From contig JADGJT010000021.1 of NCBI GenBank assembly GCA_027604005.1, positions 1 through 64,000 on the forward strand: 64,000 nt of DNA. Direction: 5' to 3'. Of the stretch, positions 34,106 to 44,569 are shown one piece after another (the stretch's first letter is position 1; every line of letters begins with the position of its first letter). The DNA comes from Dinochytrium kinnereticum. Its lineage: Eukaryota > Chytridiomycota > Chytridiomycetes > Chytridiales > Chytridiaceae. Below the pieces are notes generated by a model. It saw only the letters and a list, made by a program, of their open reading frames with translations, had not been told where the DNA came from and made no database searches. The translations under genes and the position numbers were made by a program.

Positions 34106-36690
34106 ATGCCACGGACAACATACCTGCGTATCCCCACCAGCGACCCGTCAGACAATGACGACGACTTTGATGGCATCGATTCCCCCCAAAATCAACTGAC
34201 ACTGTCCATCCTACCCTCACCAAAGCGCCATCACAATCTCGTGCCGCTCTCACCCGTTGCCGAAGATGCTGGCTCGCCCATCGATAGAGGTCGATTGATA
34301 CGTCTCGTCGGTCTGCCAGAAGCCCAGTCGTCTAGTGCAGGACAGCCAGGTCGTTCCCCGATCCCAACGCCGAGTCGAAAGAAGGCTGACGGGGATGATC
34401 TGGAGAGCCCTCAACACACTGCTCCGTCAACCTCGTCTTCAAACGGATACACAGCTATCCCACTGATCCCGACAGGGGATTCAAAGGAAAGGGGGGGATC
34501 TTCGCCACTCTCCCCGTTGGCTGTCACGACCATAGATGTAATGAACGGACCAAACCAGACGTTTTCCGGGTCTTATGATGAACAAGGAAGGCCCATTGTT
34601 GATGTGCTTGATTCTATGAACGAGGATCCTTTTACGTTGGAGACTTTTGAGACTATGATTAGGTTGCATGCGAATCGGGGGAAGGATTTTGTCATTGCAC
34701 GCGTCACGACTGTGGATCCGAATGACGAGACGAGGTTTTATTACTCTTACTATGCTGCACATCACATCAATAAGGTCCTTTTTCGAACTCAACCAGAGGA
34801 AGGATTGCTTCATCGCATGAAGGCTAGGAATGTAGGTTTGCTTTCGCTACTTCCTTTCTTCTTCTTTCATAATAGCCAACTAACTACAGACATCTTCTTC
34901 TTCTTCGTCTTCTTCGCCTTCTTCTTCTTTTTTTTCTTTTTTTTTCTTCTTTTTTCTAAAAAAAGCCTCTTAATAACATGCTCATCATTGGCGATGTTCA
35001 TTATTACGGTAAGTCCCATTAATGATCAACCAGAATATTAAGACTCTTTCGTCGGATAACAAAAAATGCAGCTATTCGCGCGTTAGCCGTCAACCTCTCC
35101 CGAGCTTGCGGCAGCACAGCCACTCGCCGCAAGTCCACCGACTCCCTCAGCACCTTCCTATCAACCATCTCCAACACCATAAAAACTGCTGGTGAAAACC
35201 TTCTCTCCGCTGCCCGCGCCGCCCCCTCCAAAACACAACACGAAGACGACGAAGAATGGTGTGAATCTCCAACGGCAACTTCTCCTCTGTTTGGGTACGC
35301 AGAGGAGTCTCGAAGGAGGGGCGTAACTTCTCCCACGGGATCATTTGACGATCGGATGGGATCAGCAGTTGCCGCGAGGTTTGCTAGGAAGATGAGGAGA
35401 TTGATGAGGGTTGTCGGGCTTGCGCGTGAGGGGGAGACAGAGGTGAGTGGCAGGAAGGTTTTGCATCTTGTGATGCGCCCGGAAGCCTTGGTGGAGGATG
35501 GGACTTTTATTGTTAGGAGAGGTTCTGCGGACGATGCGTATTTCGACCGTCCAAATCCTGAGGCGACGGTGAATGCTGCGAAGAAAGCCAGGGAGATCTT
35601 AACACCCCAAATAGCATCTGCTATATCGCAGCAGGCAGGAATGGTTGGCAGCAACGGAACCGCCTTATCAGCCTACAGAAAGGTTCGATCCATCTCTTTT
35701 TTAAACGATGCAAGCCGAAAGGCATCCATGAGCCTTGAAGAATGGATGCGTGACCACTCCTTTGCAACTTCCCCAACCTCTCCATTTCGAATCAACACTT
35801 TCCCTCAGCAAGACTCCCCCTCTCTGGCCTCCACTTCAAAAGCCATACAGAATCCTTTGCAGCAGCAAGGCGATCACCCTTTAGCAAACTTGGGGGACGT
35901 TGAAATCGCCGCAGTTGAGCAACGGGGAATAGCATCATCTGCAATCGTCGCCGCAAAAGCACACATAAAGCATTTGCAAATTCCCACCCTCAGCTCCGGC
36001 AAGCGCAAAGACAAGAGAGCCGCACAATCAAAGCTTACAGCAAACATTACAGCAAACAACCTCGCCACGTCACCATCCCCAACAACCCGTCCAAAACTCT
36101 ATTATACAGCAGAGTTCATTGGCACAGATGATGATTTCTTGATGAAGGCATCAACACGGGCGTTCTTTAAGGAGAGCGCCCTGGAGACCCAGGATGCGGT
36201 CTTGTTTACCATTCCCGGATCTAGCGGGGAAATGGTTGTTGATGGGGAGCAGCACCCTGCTTTGTTGAACTTTGTGTTTGCTGTAAGGGAAAGGGAAGGA
36301 CAGGAAGGTGATGATATTTGGAGGAATGCTGGCAATCGAGCGATTCGGGTGCTGGTGCTGGCGTACAGTTTGTTGGGTTTCCTATTGGTGAAGTTTGTTG
36401 GTAAGCTGATCAATATCTCAGATATATCTCTGTTTTTTTTTCTTCTCGTTATTTAGAACAGTTTATTTCTTTATCACGTCCTTAGATTGCTATTTGTTTC
36501 TGGGCACGAGTTAACTTCTCGCTGGAATTTTGTGCTAACCAAATATCTTCTTATCCTTGCATTTTGTCGGAATACAGTACCTCCAGCCTACGCTTTTGTA
36601 AGTAAATCATTCTTTCACACTTTCGTTTTTCCCCACTTGGTGTTTCCCTTGCATCTTTTATTGCCGCCTCACAAAGGAAAAACATCCTAA
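34106..36690 (+). CDS. Unknown protein with disordered N-terminus and C-terminal membrane helix
   Basis: The ATG at 34106 is followed by about 150 Ser/Pro/Asp-rich residues, then an ordered part (DPFTLETFETMIRLHANRGKDFVIARV, interrupted here by my wording only in the following exon) with FYYSYYAAHHINKVLF. A short exon (about 34963-35009) encodes NNMLIIGDVHYY. A long exon starting near 35071 contains KVLHLVMRPEALVEDGTFIVR, basic stretches and KLYYTAEFIGTDDDFL. It ends with a hydrophobic helix (RVLVLAYSLLGFLLVKFV) near 36340-36400, followed by a small exon coding VPPAYAF. The exact stop is uncertain: reading through gives 36690, splicing could extend further. The single helix near the end suggests a tail anchor with the bulk in the cytosol. 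No family was recognised. Confidence 0.65.
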
Positions 36691-37306
36691 ACTAACTTGT
36701 CTGATCATCTTATCGGGATCCGACACTCGCCGCTATTTCGTTGTCAAAGATCATCTCCTTCCTTCTCATTTTCTTCCTGTGCTTGGTCCTTGTTCTTTGC
36801 CTTTAAATCGAAACGAGGGCAGGACCGTTTACTCTAGTCTTTTCACATTCGGAGAGGAAGGCTTCTTTTCTGCAAGCCTTCATTTTCGTTCTATTCGATC
36901 GAAATTTCAAAGGTTTTTCGTTGGATTCTTTTGTTAGATGATACCTACAGCCATATCTTTTTTTTCCGCACTATTTCACTCATTAACACATACAATAAAA
37001 CATGCCACCTGCTGATAGCTTTATGATTTTTGACAGACAAAAACGAGCAGTAGCTGTATTAAACAGTTCCGAATATAATAATTTCCGCATGTGTGGTCGA
37101 AAAGAAGGTAGGAAAAAAAAAGAAAAAAGAACGTTGTGACTTTTTGCACTAAATACAGGAAAATGGAGATAAGGTGGGGGAATGTGGGATTGGTGACATA
37201 CGAGAAAAAACCAAAGTGTAAAATAAAAAGATTTGAGACAAAGACTCATGAAATAGGTTGAATAGCTAGATTGAACAACTGTCTAACCTTTCAACTGCAC
37301 AGAAAA
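36691..37306. other. Convergent 3' flanks, no gene
   Basis: AT-rich, T-run-bearing sequence between two gene ends. A final small exon of the upstream gene might lie near 36939-37015, but this could not be established. Confidence 0.5.
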
Positions 37307-38557
37307 TTAGAACCTCCTTTCAGGGTCCTGATTCCCAAGCAGAGGCTCTTTAACCTCCCAGTTACTGATAGAGTTGTTAACAGAGAACTCAAAGTCTTCC
37401 TTGGTAACGTCATCCCAGAACTTATAGACCATCATCACGCTCAAAAGAGTCGCAATCGACCCAAACATCATGCCATCCACATAGTGACCAAACGCTTCAC
37501 AAATACGCATTCCAAGGATGTACTGGATGGCCTGTCCTCCAACAAAGAAGATAAGTCCGACAAGAAGGTCAAAGATTGGCCACTTGTCGCGAACATGAAC
37601 GATAACAAGAATCATCGAGGTAATGAAGTAGAGGAGGACAAGCGCGAGGGTGAAGACGACGTAGACAATGTAAAGGGCGAGCGGCTTAGAGGCGCTGAAG
37701 CTTACAGAGTTGTTAAAGGTGAAGAAGGAAATGACAAAGGCGGCTGCCCCGACTATTATGGCGCTGATCCAGATAAGCTAAGATTTTGGATGGAACAGAG
37801 AATAATATGTTAGCTGCCTCATGATTTGCAAGTCAAATATTATAGAGGTGACTTACGGAAACGGAGACCATAGTCCCATCCTCCATCCACTGGAATCCGA
37901 CAAAGCTATTTGCAAACATCGACCACGCAGTTGCTAGCGTTAACGCAATCTGAGCGGCAACAAAGTACTAGGGATAAAACATAAATTATAAATGAAATCA
38001 GTTGACAATAAATCGAGCAGTATGGACTAAAGGAATAAGAGGAGCTGCTAGAATACCTTGTAGTACGATGCAGTGGTCTCAATAAGACCAGAGACCAAAA
38101 AGAAGTCGACAAGAACTGATGCAGCGTAGAAGTAGAAGAACGGAGTTATCTCCTTCCTCCCGACTCCAGTGTACTTGTTTCTGACATGGATGATCATCAG
38201 GAAGGTCATCATAATTGCCACAATGTAAACCAGAAGGACGGCTGTTCGATATTAATGTGTGAATTAGAGTTCGGATGGAAAGGTTTGAATATGGGAGGAA
38301 GGAGATTGGAAAGCTTGAACATCCAAAGCACATGGGAGGAAGAGCATTGGGAAGGAACGGCAATGCCTGCCTCAACGACATTCCTACGCACCTGGCTCAA
38401 AAATGGTCTTATTCGCGATCACGTCGAGAGGGCGAGCATAGCACAGCGGTTCGACACCACCATTCGGCCCCAGAAGAGGGCACAATGGCAGAGCAACCTG
38501 GTTGCAAAGGAAATCAAAGTTTCCAAAGGAGAAGGGGATGCTGGCAGCCTGAGACAT
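37307..38557 (-). CDS. CHS7: Chitin synthase export chaperone (CHS7 family)
   Basis: A polytopic ER protein needed in yeast for exit of chitin synthase III to the cell surface. The ATG at 38555-38557 is followed by the family N-terminus FGNFDFLC, ALPLC and EPLCYARP, with its conserved cysteines. About seven hydrophobic helices follow over four exons. The C-terminal half has the characteristic GHYVDGMMFGS and MMVYKFWDDVTKEDFEFSV motifs. It ends in a short cytosolic tail at TAA 37307-37309. All introns carry GT-AG ends. The family is a fungal marker and supports the taxonomic call. Gene length is about 300 codons, near the family norm. Confidence 0.93.
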
Positions 38558-39423
38558 GGCTCCCGTTTGAACGCTTGCGAAAGGAATGTGGTTGAAGAGA
38601 AGGCTGCTTTTTGAAAGGACGCAGATGATTAGTTCCTGGACGAGGCCGTGAATTCCAACGGTGATGGGATCAAAAGGGCTGAGGCATTCGCATGCATGGA
38701 AAGGTGTCCCGAATGCAATGGGAGGAAGATTGAAAGAGAGCCGTACGGAGCATCATCACAAGCAGCGCTTGTGATATCCTTCGCGCCGAATGCGGTCCAA
38801 ACAGATCCCTGGGGTTTAAGCAAGCTGCCTGTGCTCAGACTCACCACTCAAGGAAGCGATGCGATGCGCTGCGTCAAAGTCTCCGTCACAAGTCAGTCAG
38901 TCAGTCAGTCAGTCAGCGTCCAGAACGACGATGTGGATGCTGCTGGTTGGTTTTGCAGTCGTTCGTCTGCCCTCGTCGGCGGCTGGCTGAGGCGGGTGTG
39001 CACGTCGGGGCTGAAGAATTTGAAGAAATTCCAAATTTCACTTTCTGCCTGCGTCCCGCCACTGCACTGGCCGACGGCTGGACAGTTGCCGACGCGAGGC
39101 AGGAGGGCGACGGCGGCGCTGTTGCTGTCTGTTGCTGCTGGTGGTGGAAGGAAGCATGCGCAGGATGCGTGCTGGTTGCGCTCTCTGGATGCGCGTTGAC
39201 GCGGGGAACGGTGGCTGATGCGCGCTTTCTTGGTGCAGCCCATCATCGAACGCACATGCAGGCGACAGAGACACATCCTGTCCCCTTCGCAGTGCGTCCG
39301 TCGTCAGGCGTTGTTTCATGCCTCTCTCCAGCTGCCTGCGTCCGTTCAAGTCGCCCTTGACTGGCTGGCCGAACGTTGTTCAAATCTTTCCAAACACAAA
39401 TCTCACCCATCGTGGAGACGGTC
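38558..39423. promoter_or_regulatory. Divergent promoter region, CHS7 / F-box gene
   Basis: Spacer between divergent genes. It holds a (GTCA)n microsatellite at 38892-38916 and GC-rich DNA at 38970-39200. Frames on both strands have skewed composition and are rejected. Confidence 0.5.
38892..38916. repeat. (GTCA)n microsatellite
   Basis: Six uninterrupted tetranucleotide units in the CHS7/F-box spacer. Confidence 0.95.
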
Positions 39424-41040
39424 ATGGCAACGGATGTGAGGCCGTCGCTGCGACGGCTGCCAGAGGAGCTCATCCTGCAGGTAATGCTGGCGATGGATCA
39501 TCACGACTCGCTGCGAGACATGGCCGCCACCTGCAGGGCATTTCGAAGGCTGTCCGAGCCCATCCGATGGAGGGCCATTCGATTCTCAACACCCACGAAA
39601 ATCAGATCCCTGATGGCCATGGGCCCTCCGCCGCACGTTCTGCAGCACGTTCGCACCGTTTCTTGCTATATGCAGTACCTGGGAGACTCGAAGGATCGCA
39701 GGCGGCGCAATGGGTCCGCAAAGCTTTTTGAGGGGCTTGATGCATTGGAGCTTCTCGCTTACAAGTTACGGAACCCCGTCGAATGGAGGTTCTTGCCGAG
39801 CTACTTTTGCTTGAGTCTTCCAGACAGCGAGGCTCTGAGATCCCTCTCTCTCGTTCCACGTTTTCCCTTGATGGTGATAGGCAGGCCGACCCTTAGCTCT
39901 TGGCTCACATTCACTCAAAGGGACCAGGGCAGCACCTTTTCCAGACACATTAAGATCACTTATTCCCACATCACTCACATTCAACTCAGTGACTGGAATT
40001 GGTTTACTTCGCGTATTATGACTGAGGCTCTTCGGGGCCTTCCGCAACTCGTCAAGATAAATGTTTCTTTTTCCACAAACGAACTCGCCAAGTTTCTGAG
40101 CCTTCAGTTTCCTTCCCTCCGTCACCTTCAAATGGACATCCGGGCATGCAATGACACCTGGGACACACTCAACCAGTATGCTGGATGCCTATCGTCGCTA
40201 CGGTCCTTGAGGGTCACCACAGAGGGCTCATCGCCTGAATTTGGGATTGCTATTCGTGCTCGACTTTGGGCGGAAAGCCTGTTGAGTCTCCTCAGCCAAG
40301 GCCTGGAAGAACTTTCGATCAATCTCTTCTCATACATGGACCAAGACATAATGGACATGATCCACTCGCTCTTGCCAAATTTGCGTGCATGCGAGCTTCA
40401 TGGGCTTGACTCGGAACATCCCACCACGATTTCAAACTCAATATCCTTTCCTTTCCCCAAGATCGTCTACCTGTCCCTTCATCTAACAGCAACCTTTTTA
40501 CAACAATATCTGTCGACCGATCAGATGGTTTCTGCAAGCACTGTTTGGGAAGGGATCCGGTGGATGCGTATCCGTCTTGACTCATTGCCCTTAGATCCAA
40601 TGCACCTAGCTCCCTTATTGAAACGACTTTGCAACCTCGAAACTCTTGAGATTCATATCCTCTCAGTCTCATCCACCGACTTCATTCCAACCCTAAACGT
40701 CATCAGGGCCTTTACCACTCGATCCCTTCATAACCTGATCTTGAACGTGCCTGTAAGGACACTACATTGCTTGGATCCCTATTTGCTCGGCATTCTGAGC
40801 TTCCCTTTGGAAGATAAGCGGGACGAAAGCATGCGGTCTACGGGCTGCTTCAAGGGCAGGCTGATGTACCCGAATCTGGACTTGATTGATGTGGCGGTTG
40901 ACGCGGATGTTGCAATGTCGTCGTTATGGAAACGGATAGTGGTTGATGCAAGTCAACAAGGTCTTATGTTGAAGAAGCCTCAAGGAAGACTTCTTTATGG
41001 GACTTTTGATAGAAATAGTTGGGTGAATGAAGGATGGTGA
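39424..41040 (+). CDS. F-box protein with leucine-rich C-terminus
   Basis: An uninterrupted 538-codon frame from the ATG at 39424 to TGA at 41038-41040, one of few intronless genes here. An F-box lies near the N-terminus: LRRLPEELILQVMLAM, then RDMAATCRAFRRLSEPIRWRA cut into its usual helices. The remainder has irregular leucine-rich segments (LPSLRHL-type, SLRSLRV, LEELSINLF, LETLEIHIL), so substrate binding through LRR-like repeats is plausible. Such proteins are the substrate receptors of SCF ubiquitin ligases; the target is unknown. An AATAAA lies at 41087-41092, about 45 bases past the stop. The ATG at 39424 was chosen because no earlier in-frame ATG exists. Confidence 0.85.
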   Translation: MATDVRPSLRRLPEELILQVMLAMDHHDSLRDMAATCRAFRRLSEPIRWRAIRFSTPTKIRSLMAMGPPPHVLQHVRTVSCYMQYLGDSKDRRRRNGSAKLFEGLDALELLAYKLRNPVEWRFLPSYFCLSLPDSEALRSLSLVPRFPLMVIGRPTLSSWLTFTQRDQGSTFSRHIKITYSHITHIQLSDWNWFTSRIMTEALRGLPQLVKINVSFSTNELAKFLSLQFPSLRHLQMDIRACNDTWDTLNQYAGCLSSLRSLRVTTEGSSPEFGIAIRARLWAESLLSLLSQGLEELSINLFSYMDQDIMDMIHSLLPNLRACELHGLDSEHPTTISNSISFPFPKIVYLSLHLTATFLQQYLSTDQMVSASTVWEGIRWMRIRLDSLPLDPMHLAPLLKRLCNLETLEIHILSVSSTDFIPTLNVIRAFTTRSLHNLILNVPVRTLHCLDPYLLGILSFPLEDKRDESMRSTGCFKGRLMYPNLDLIDVAVDADVAMSSLWKRIVVDASQQGLMLKKPQGRLLYGTFDRNSWVNEGW

Positions 41041-41239
41041 TGTATCCTCTTCCTTCAATGGCACCCGTTCACAGTCCACACGCTAAAATAAAACATTGAG
41101 CAACGTGTGAGGCCTTGTTAGCCCTTGATTGAGCCCCTGGTGCCAGTACGTGTTGTTGCCAGCTGACTGCTCCACTTGCGGGCATTATGGCGTGCCAACT
41201 TGGTCGATTCCATGCTGGCAAATTACTCCCTTTGACGTT
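41041..41239. other. Spacer, F-box to Ran-like gene
   Basis: 199 bases containing the F-box polyadenylation region (AATAAA at 41087-41092) and the Ran-like promoter. No other element was seen. Confidence 0.5.
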
Positions 41240-42027
41240 ATGCCCCCTACCACCACCTTCAAAGTAGCGATAGGTGAGCAGTCGCAGCATCCGCGTCATC
41301 CAAACCGTATCTCACAAATCGCATGCCTGTCAGTCGGGGACTCTGGTACTGGGAAGAGCTCTCTGATCAAGCGGCTGGCAACTGGAGTCTTTGAAGAGGA
41401 CATTCAGCGTAAAGCATTCCGCCGATTCAATCGGAATCTGAAAGACATGTTTTTCAGGAACGCTCGGGGTTGAAGTAACTCACCTCACCTTAAAGACCAC
41501 AGATGGGACCCTGATTGTGTTGGACTTTTGGGACGTTGTGCCGTGAGTGCCAGTTTGCGAGGGGATGCCAACTCATTTTTATTACCCCTCAGAGCGGAAA
41601 ACCCTGTAACGATGAGATCGAGCTCATACTAGTAAGCTTTCGTCTCGAGTTATCTCTCAAAAACAGAGAAACAAAGACTGATGATGCTAACGAGGCCAAC
41701 AAGCATGCAAAGCCATGCCGCCATCGTATTGTTCAACGTGATGGTAAAGGAGAGCAAAGAAAACGTCTCTTTCTGGAAAGCACTCCTTGCCGATCAATGC
41801 CCGGATATTCCTGTGGCCGTATGCGGCAACAAGGTCGACCTGAAGGTGAAAACAGACGTCTATGTTTGACCCTCTGACCGCGTCTTGTTGGTTTTCAGGA
41901 AAAGTCACAGAGCCGGCCGTGCAGCGAGAACCAATTCAACATTAGCGTCAAGGATAACATCAACATGAACAGATTATTGCTGTGGATCGCCCGTAGCCTC
42001 TCTGGGTTCGTTCAACCCACTAAGTAA
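41240..42027 (+). CDS. Divergent Ran-like small GTPase with degenerate switch II
   Basis: Six exons read through cleanly: 41240-41273, 41334-41408, 41458-41542, 41593-41631, 41704-41845 and 41899-42027, giving 167 residues. The P-loop is intact (GDSGTGKS, residues 13-20). The switch I segment ends in the Ran-specific TLGVEV. The G4 motif NKVD is intact and the G5 region reads ISVKD instead of the usual SAK. Switch II should read DTAGQE but here is DVVPAE, so the invariant glycine and the catalytic glutamine are gone. The protein ends after the last helix (LLLWIARSL) and lacks the acidic DEDDDL-type tail of Ran. All introns are 49-72 bases with GT-AG ends. Nuclear transport function cannot be assumed; a GTP-locked, regulatory or dying paralogue are the options. 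Confidence 0.85.
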
Positions 42028-42645
42028 AATGTGATATGTGTTAATTCATTACACTTTAGCAATCCATCGACGGAGATTCTCTTGGCGTAGATACTAACAA
42101 CGATGAACTCGAGTATTCTGCTAAGGCAGCCCCTGCAACGCCCCCCGCATTTCCCCACCTTTTGAATGCAAATACACACCCACAACCACACGAAATGAAA
42201 CACATCCCAAACAGCCAAAGAGGTCTGGTGTGAAAAGCAGTTCGCGTCCACTTCCCTGCAGGTTAACTTACCCATACGCGCACCGCGGCAGCATGCCCTT
42301 TATCCACCCAAGTCGCCAATAACGTCTGCTCCTAGCATGGTACGGGATGGTGTACCGTCGAGACGAATTTCCAAAATCGGGTTGCTGACGGGAAAACACC
42401 CCAACGATGACCTCCTCAGCACCGCCGTCGACGTCTCCGTCGTCCCAGCCGAGCTCTGGGAGCAGCATCTTTGTGAGGTCCATGCTTGCCGGTGGCATAT
42501 CGAACATGATCTCGTCTTCCAGTTGAGTTGATTTGGTTGTCTTTGGGGCAAGACCCCGCTTATGCATTGGTTTTTGAGGATGAGTTTAGACGGAAGGAGT
42601 TTTGGGGTGGTGTAATGAGGTGCATGCCTTACGACAGGAAACAAT
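42028..42645. other. Spacer, Ran-like gene to carrier gene
   Basis: No confident gene. A 99-codon minus-strand frame starting at an ATG at 42567 has an acidic middle (GWDDGDVDGG) but no recognised homology. The missing first exon of the carrier gene may lie here, because its first membrane helix is not obvious downstream. Confidence 0.4.
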
Positions 42646-44059
42646 ATGTTTGGTGTTTTGAAAGCACTGAAGATGTTTATCTGGAACGCAATGACTATGG
42701 CGTTTCTGGGCCGCCAATCTGACCATCCCCTGCCCCATTCAGTTCTAAACCCAACAGACGTCTGCAAGGTCCGTCTTCAAGTCCAAAACATCTCATCCTC
42801 AAACTCCTCCCAAGCACCCCCAAAATATCGATCCCTCACCCACACCGCCGCCAGAATCTACGCAGAAGAAGGCATCGCAGGCCTTTTTGTCCCGGGCCTG
42901 TTTGCCACCGTCCTGCGAGAGCTGTGCTACTCCTCCTTGAGATTCGCTTTCTATGCACCCATCAAGACTGGGTTGCATTCGTGGATTGTGGACGAGGAGA
43001 CTGCGAATAATGTTCAGCAAGGGGGGGAACCGTTTTTGATAAAGCTGTTGTCGGGTCTTTCGTCGGGGATTTTGGGGTCGACTTTGGCTAATCCGACGGA
43101 TGTGGTAAAGATTAGGCTGCAGAGTGAGGTTGGTTTTTTTTATTATTATTAGTATTTATTTGAGCTTGGCTTTCTGGGTTGTTGATGCTGTTTTTTCGTT
43201 TTTTTTTTTCTGTTTTCTTTCGGTTTGTTTCTTTCTAGCTTACTTTAAAATGGACAGGCGGGGCGAGTCGTTAATGGATTGTATGTTTCGGGGCTTCATG
43301 AAGGCCAGCCACCAACCTACAAAAATACTCTTCACGCATTTTATCGGATCGCCGTTGACGAGGGTTTTCCTGGGTTATATCGTGGAGTCATGTCGACCTT
43401 GCTCAGGGTATTGTTTTATGTTTTTTTCACCCATCCCAAGTTTTTCTTTTTCTTTGTTGAGTTCCTAAAACAATTAATGCTTTCACATCCTCAACGACCT
43501 TTTTCTTCTCGTGTCAATTTTATGTGTTGCTGATTCCATGCTCATACTTACTTTTGGCAACCAATACACTTTTTACAAGGCTGGAGCCGTGACTGGGGTT
43601 CAGCTGGCGTCTTACGATGAAACAAAGTACCTCTTGAAAAAGCACAATATCTTGCAAGAAGGGTTCAGTCTCCACTTAACCGCATCAGTCGTCGCAGGCG
43701 TTGTAACAAGTGAGTTCACTCAACAACCTCAACCAAACCGTCTCTTACATACCTTCCTTTCTCACCATCCATCCCCCCTTCCCCGTTTCGTAAAAATCAC
43801 CAACAACAAACCAGCAACCGCCTCCGCCCCTATCGACTTTGTCAAATCCCGAATCCTGAGTCAAAGCTCTGCAGCTCCAGACAGGTACACAGGCGTCCTC
43901 AACTGCATGTACCGTTCAGTGATGGTAGAGAACAAAGGCAACCCCGCCATTCTCTTCAGGGGCTGGCTTCCCTCCTACCTTCGTCTCGCTCCTCACTTTG
44001 TCATCGCTCTGCCTTTGAATGAGTGGTGTAGAAAGATGTTGGGGTTGAACGCGTTGTGA
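42646..44059 (+). CDS. Mitochondrial carrier (SLC25 family), UCP/oxoglutarate-type
   Basis: An inner-membrane solute exchanger. The three signature PX[DE]XX[KR] repeats are all present: NPTDVCKVRLQ (near 42750), NPTDVVKIRLQ (near 43090) and APIDFVKSRIL (near 43823). Their companion helices include GLFVPGLFATVLRE, GLYRGVMSTLLR and LFRGWLPSYLRLAP. Introns lie near 43130-43255, 43408-43577 and 43711-43810. The stop is TGA at 44057-44059. The motif wording and LQVQ-type context resemble uncoupling protein/dicarboxylate carriers; the substrate cannot be read from the sequence. The start is uncertain: the first helix before NPTDVCK is poorly formed, so an upstream exon is probable and 42646 is only the first usable frame start. 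Confidence 0.8.
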
Positions 44060-44569
44060 GGTGGCAGGGGGGGAAGCTTTTCTTTTTCTTTTTCTTTTTT
44101 TTTTTGAGATCATCGTTTCTTGCTTTCTTTTTGTGGCCTTTTTCTTTTGCGATTCATTTTTTTTTGTTAAGTGGTGGTATGTGCTGGGTGCGTTTTTTTT
44201 TTTGGCTTCTCTGGTTTAACCATCTTTCGGTTCGTTTGTGCCAGGACCGGGTTTCTGTCGCGCGTACTCTTTACCTGAATAGAATAGACCAATACACCTT
44301 TTACCTTCTCCTCATTGTAGTTTTCGTTTGTCTGCCAATTGACGGTGGCAATCAGGGGTTGGGGTAGCTCATATAATGATTTCTCAGAGGCACTACCAGT
44401 GAAAAGATGATAAAAAAAGAACAGCGATCTGGTCAATGTATTCATCTCTTTCATTAAAAAAAGCTTCATCAGGTATCGCCACAAAAACCACAACAAGTCA
44501 AACGCATTGTCCCTCACGAAGCAAAGGGCCAACACGAAGACAAACCACGTATCAGCCCAAAAACCCTGC
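44060..44569. other. Convergent 3' flanks, no gene
   Basis: T-rich tail after the carrier gene (44075-44220) followed by the 3' flank of mL38. Frames on both strands are composition artefacts. Confidence 0.6.
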
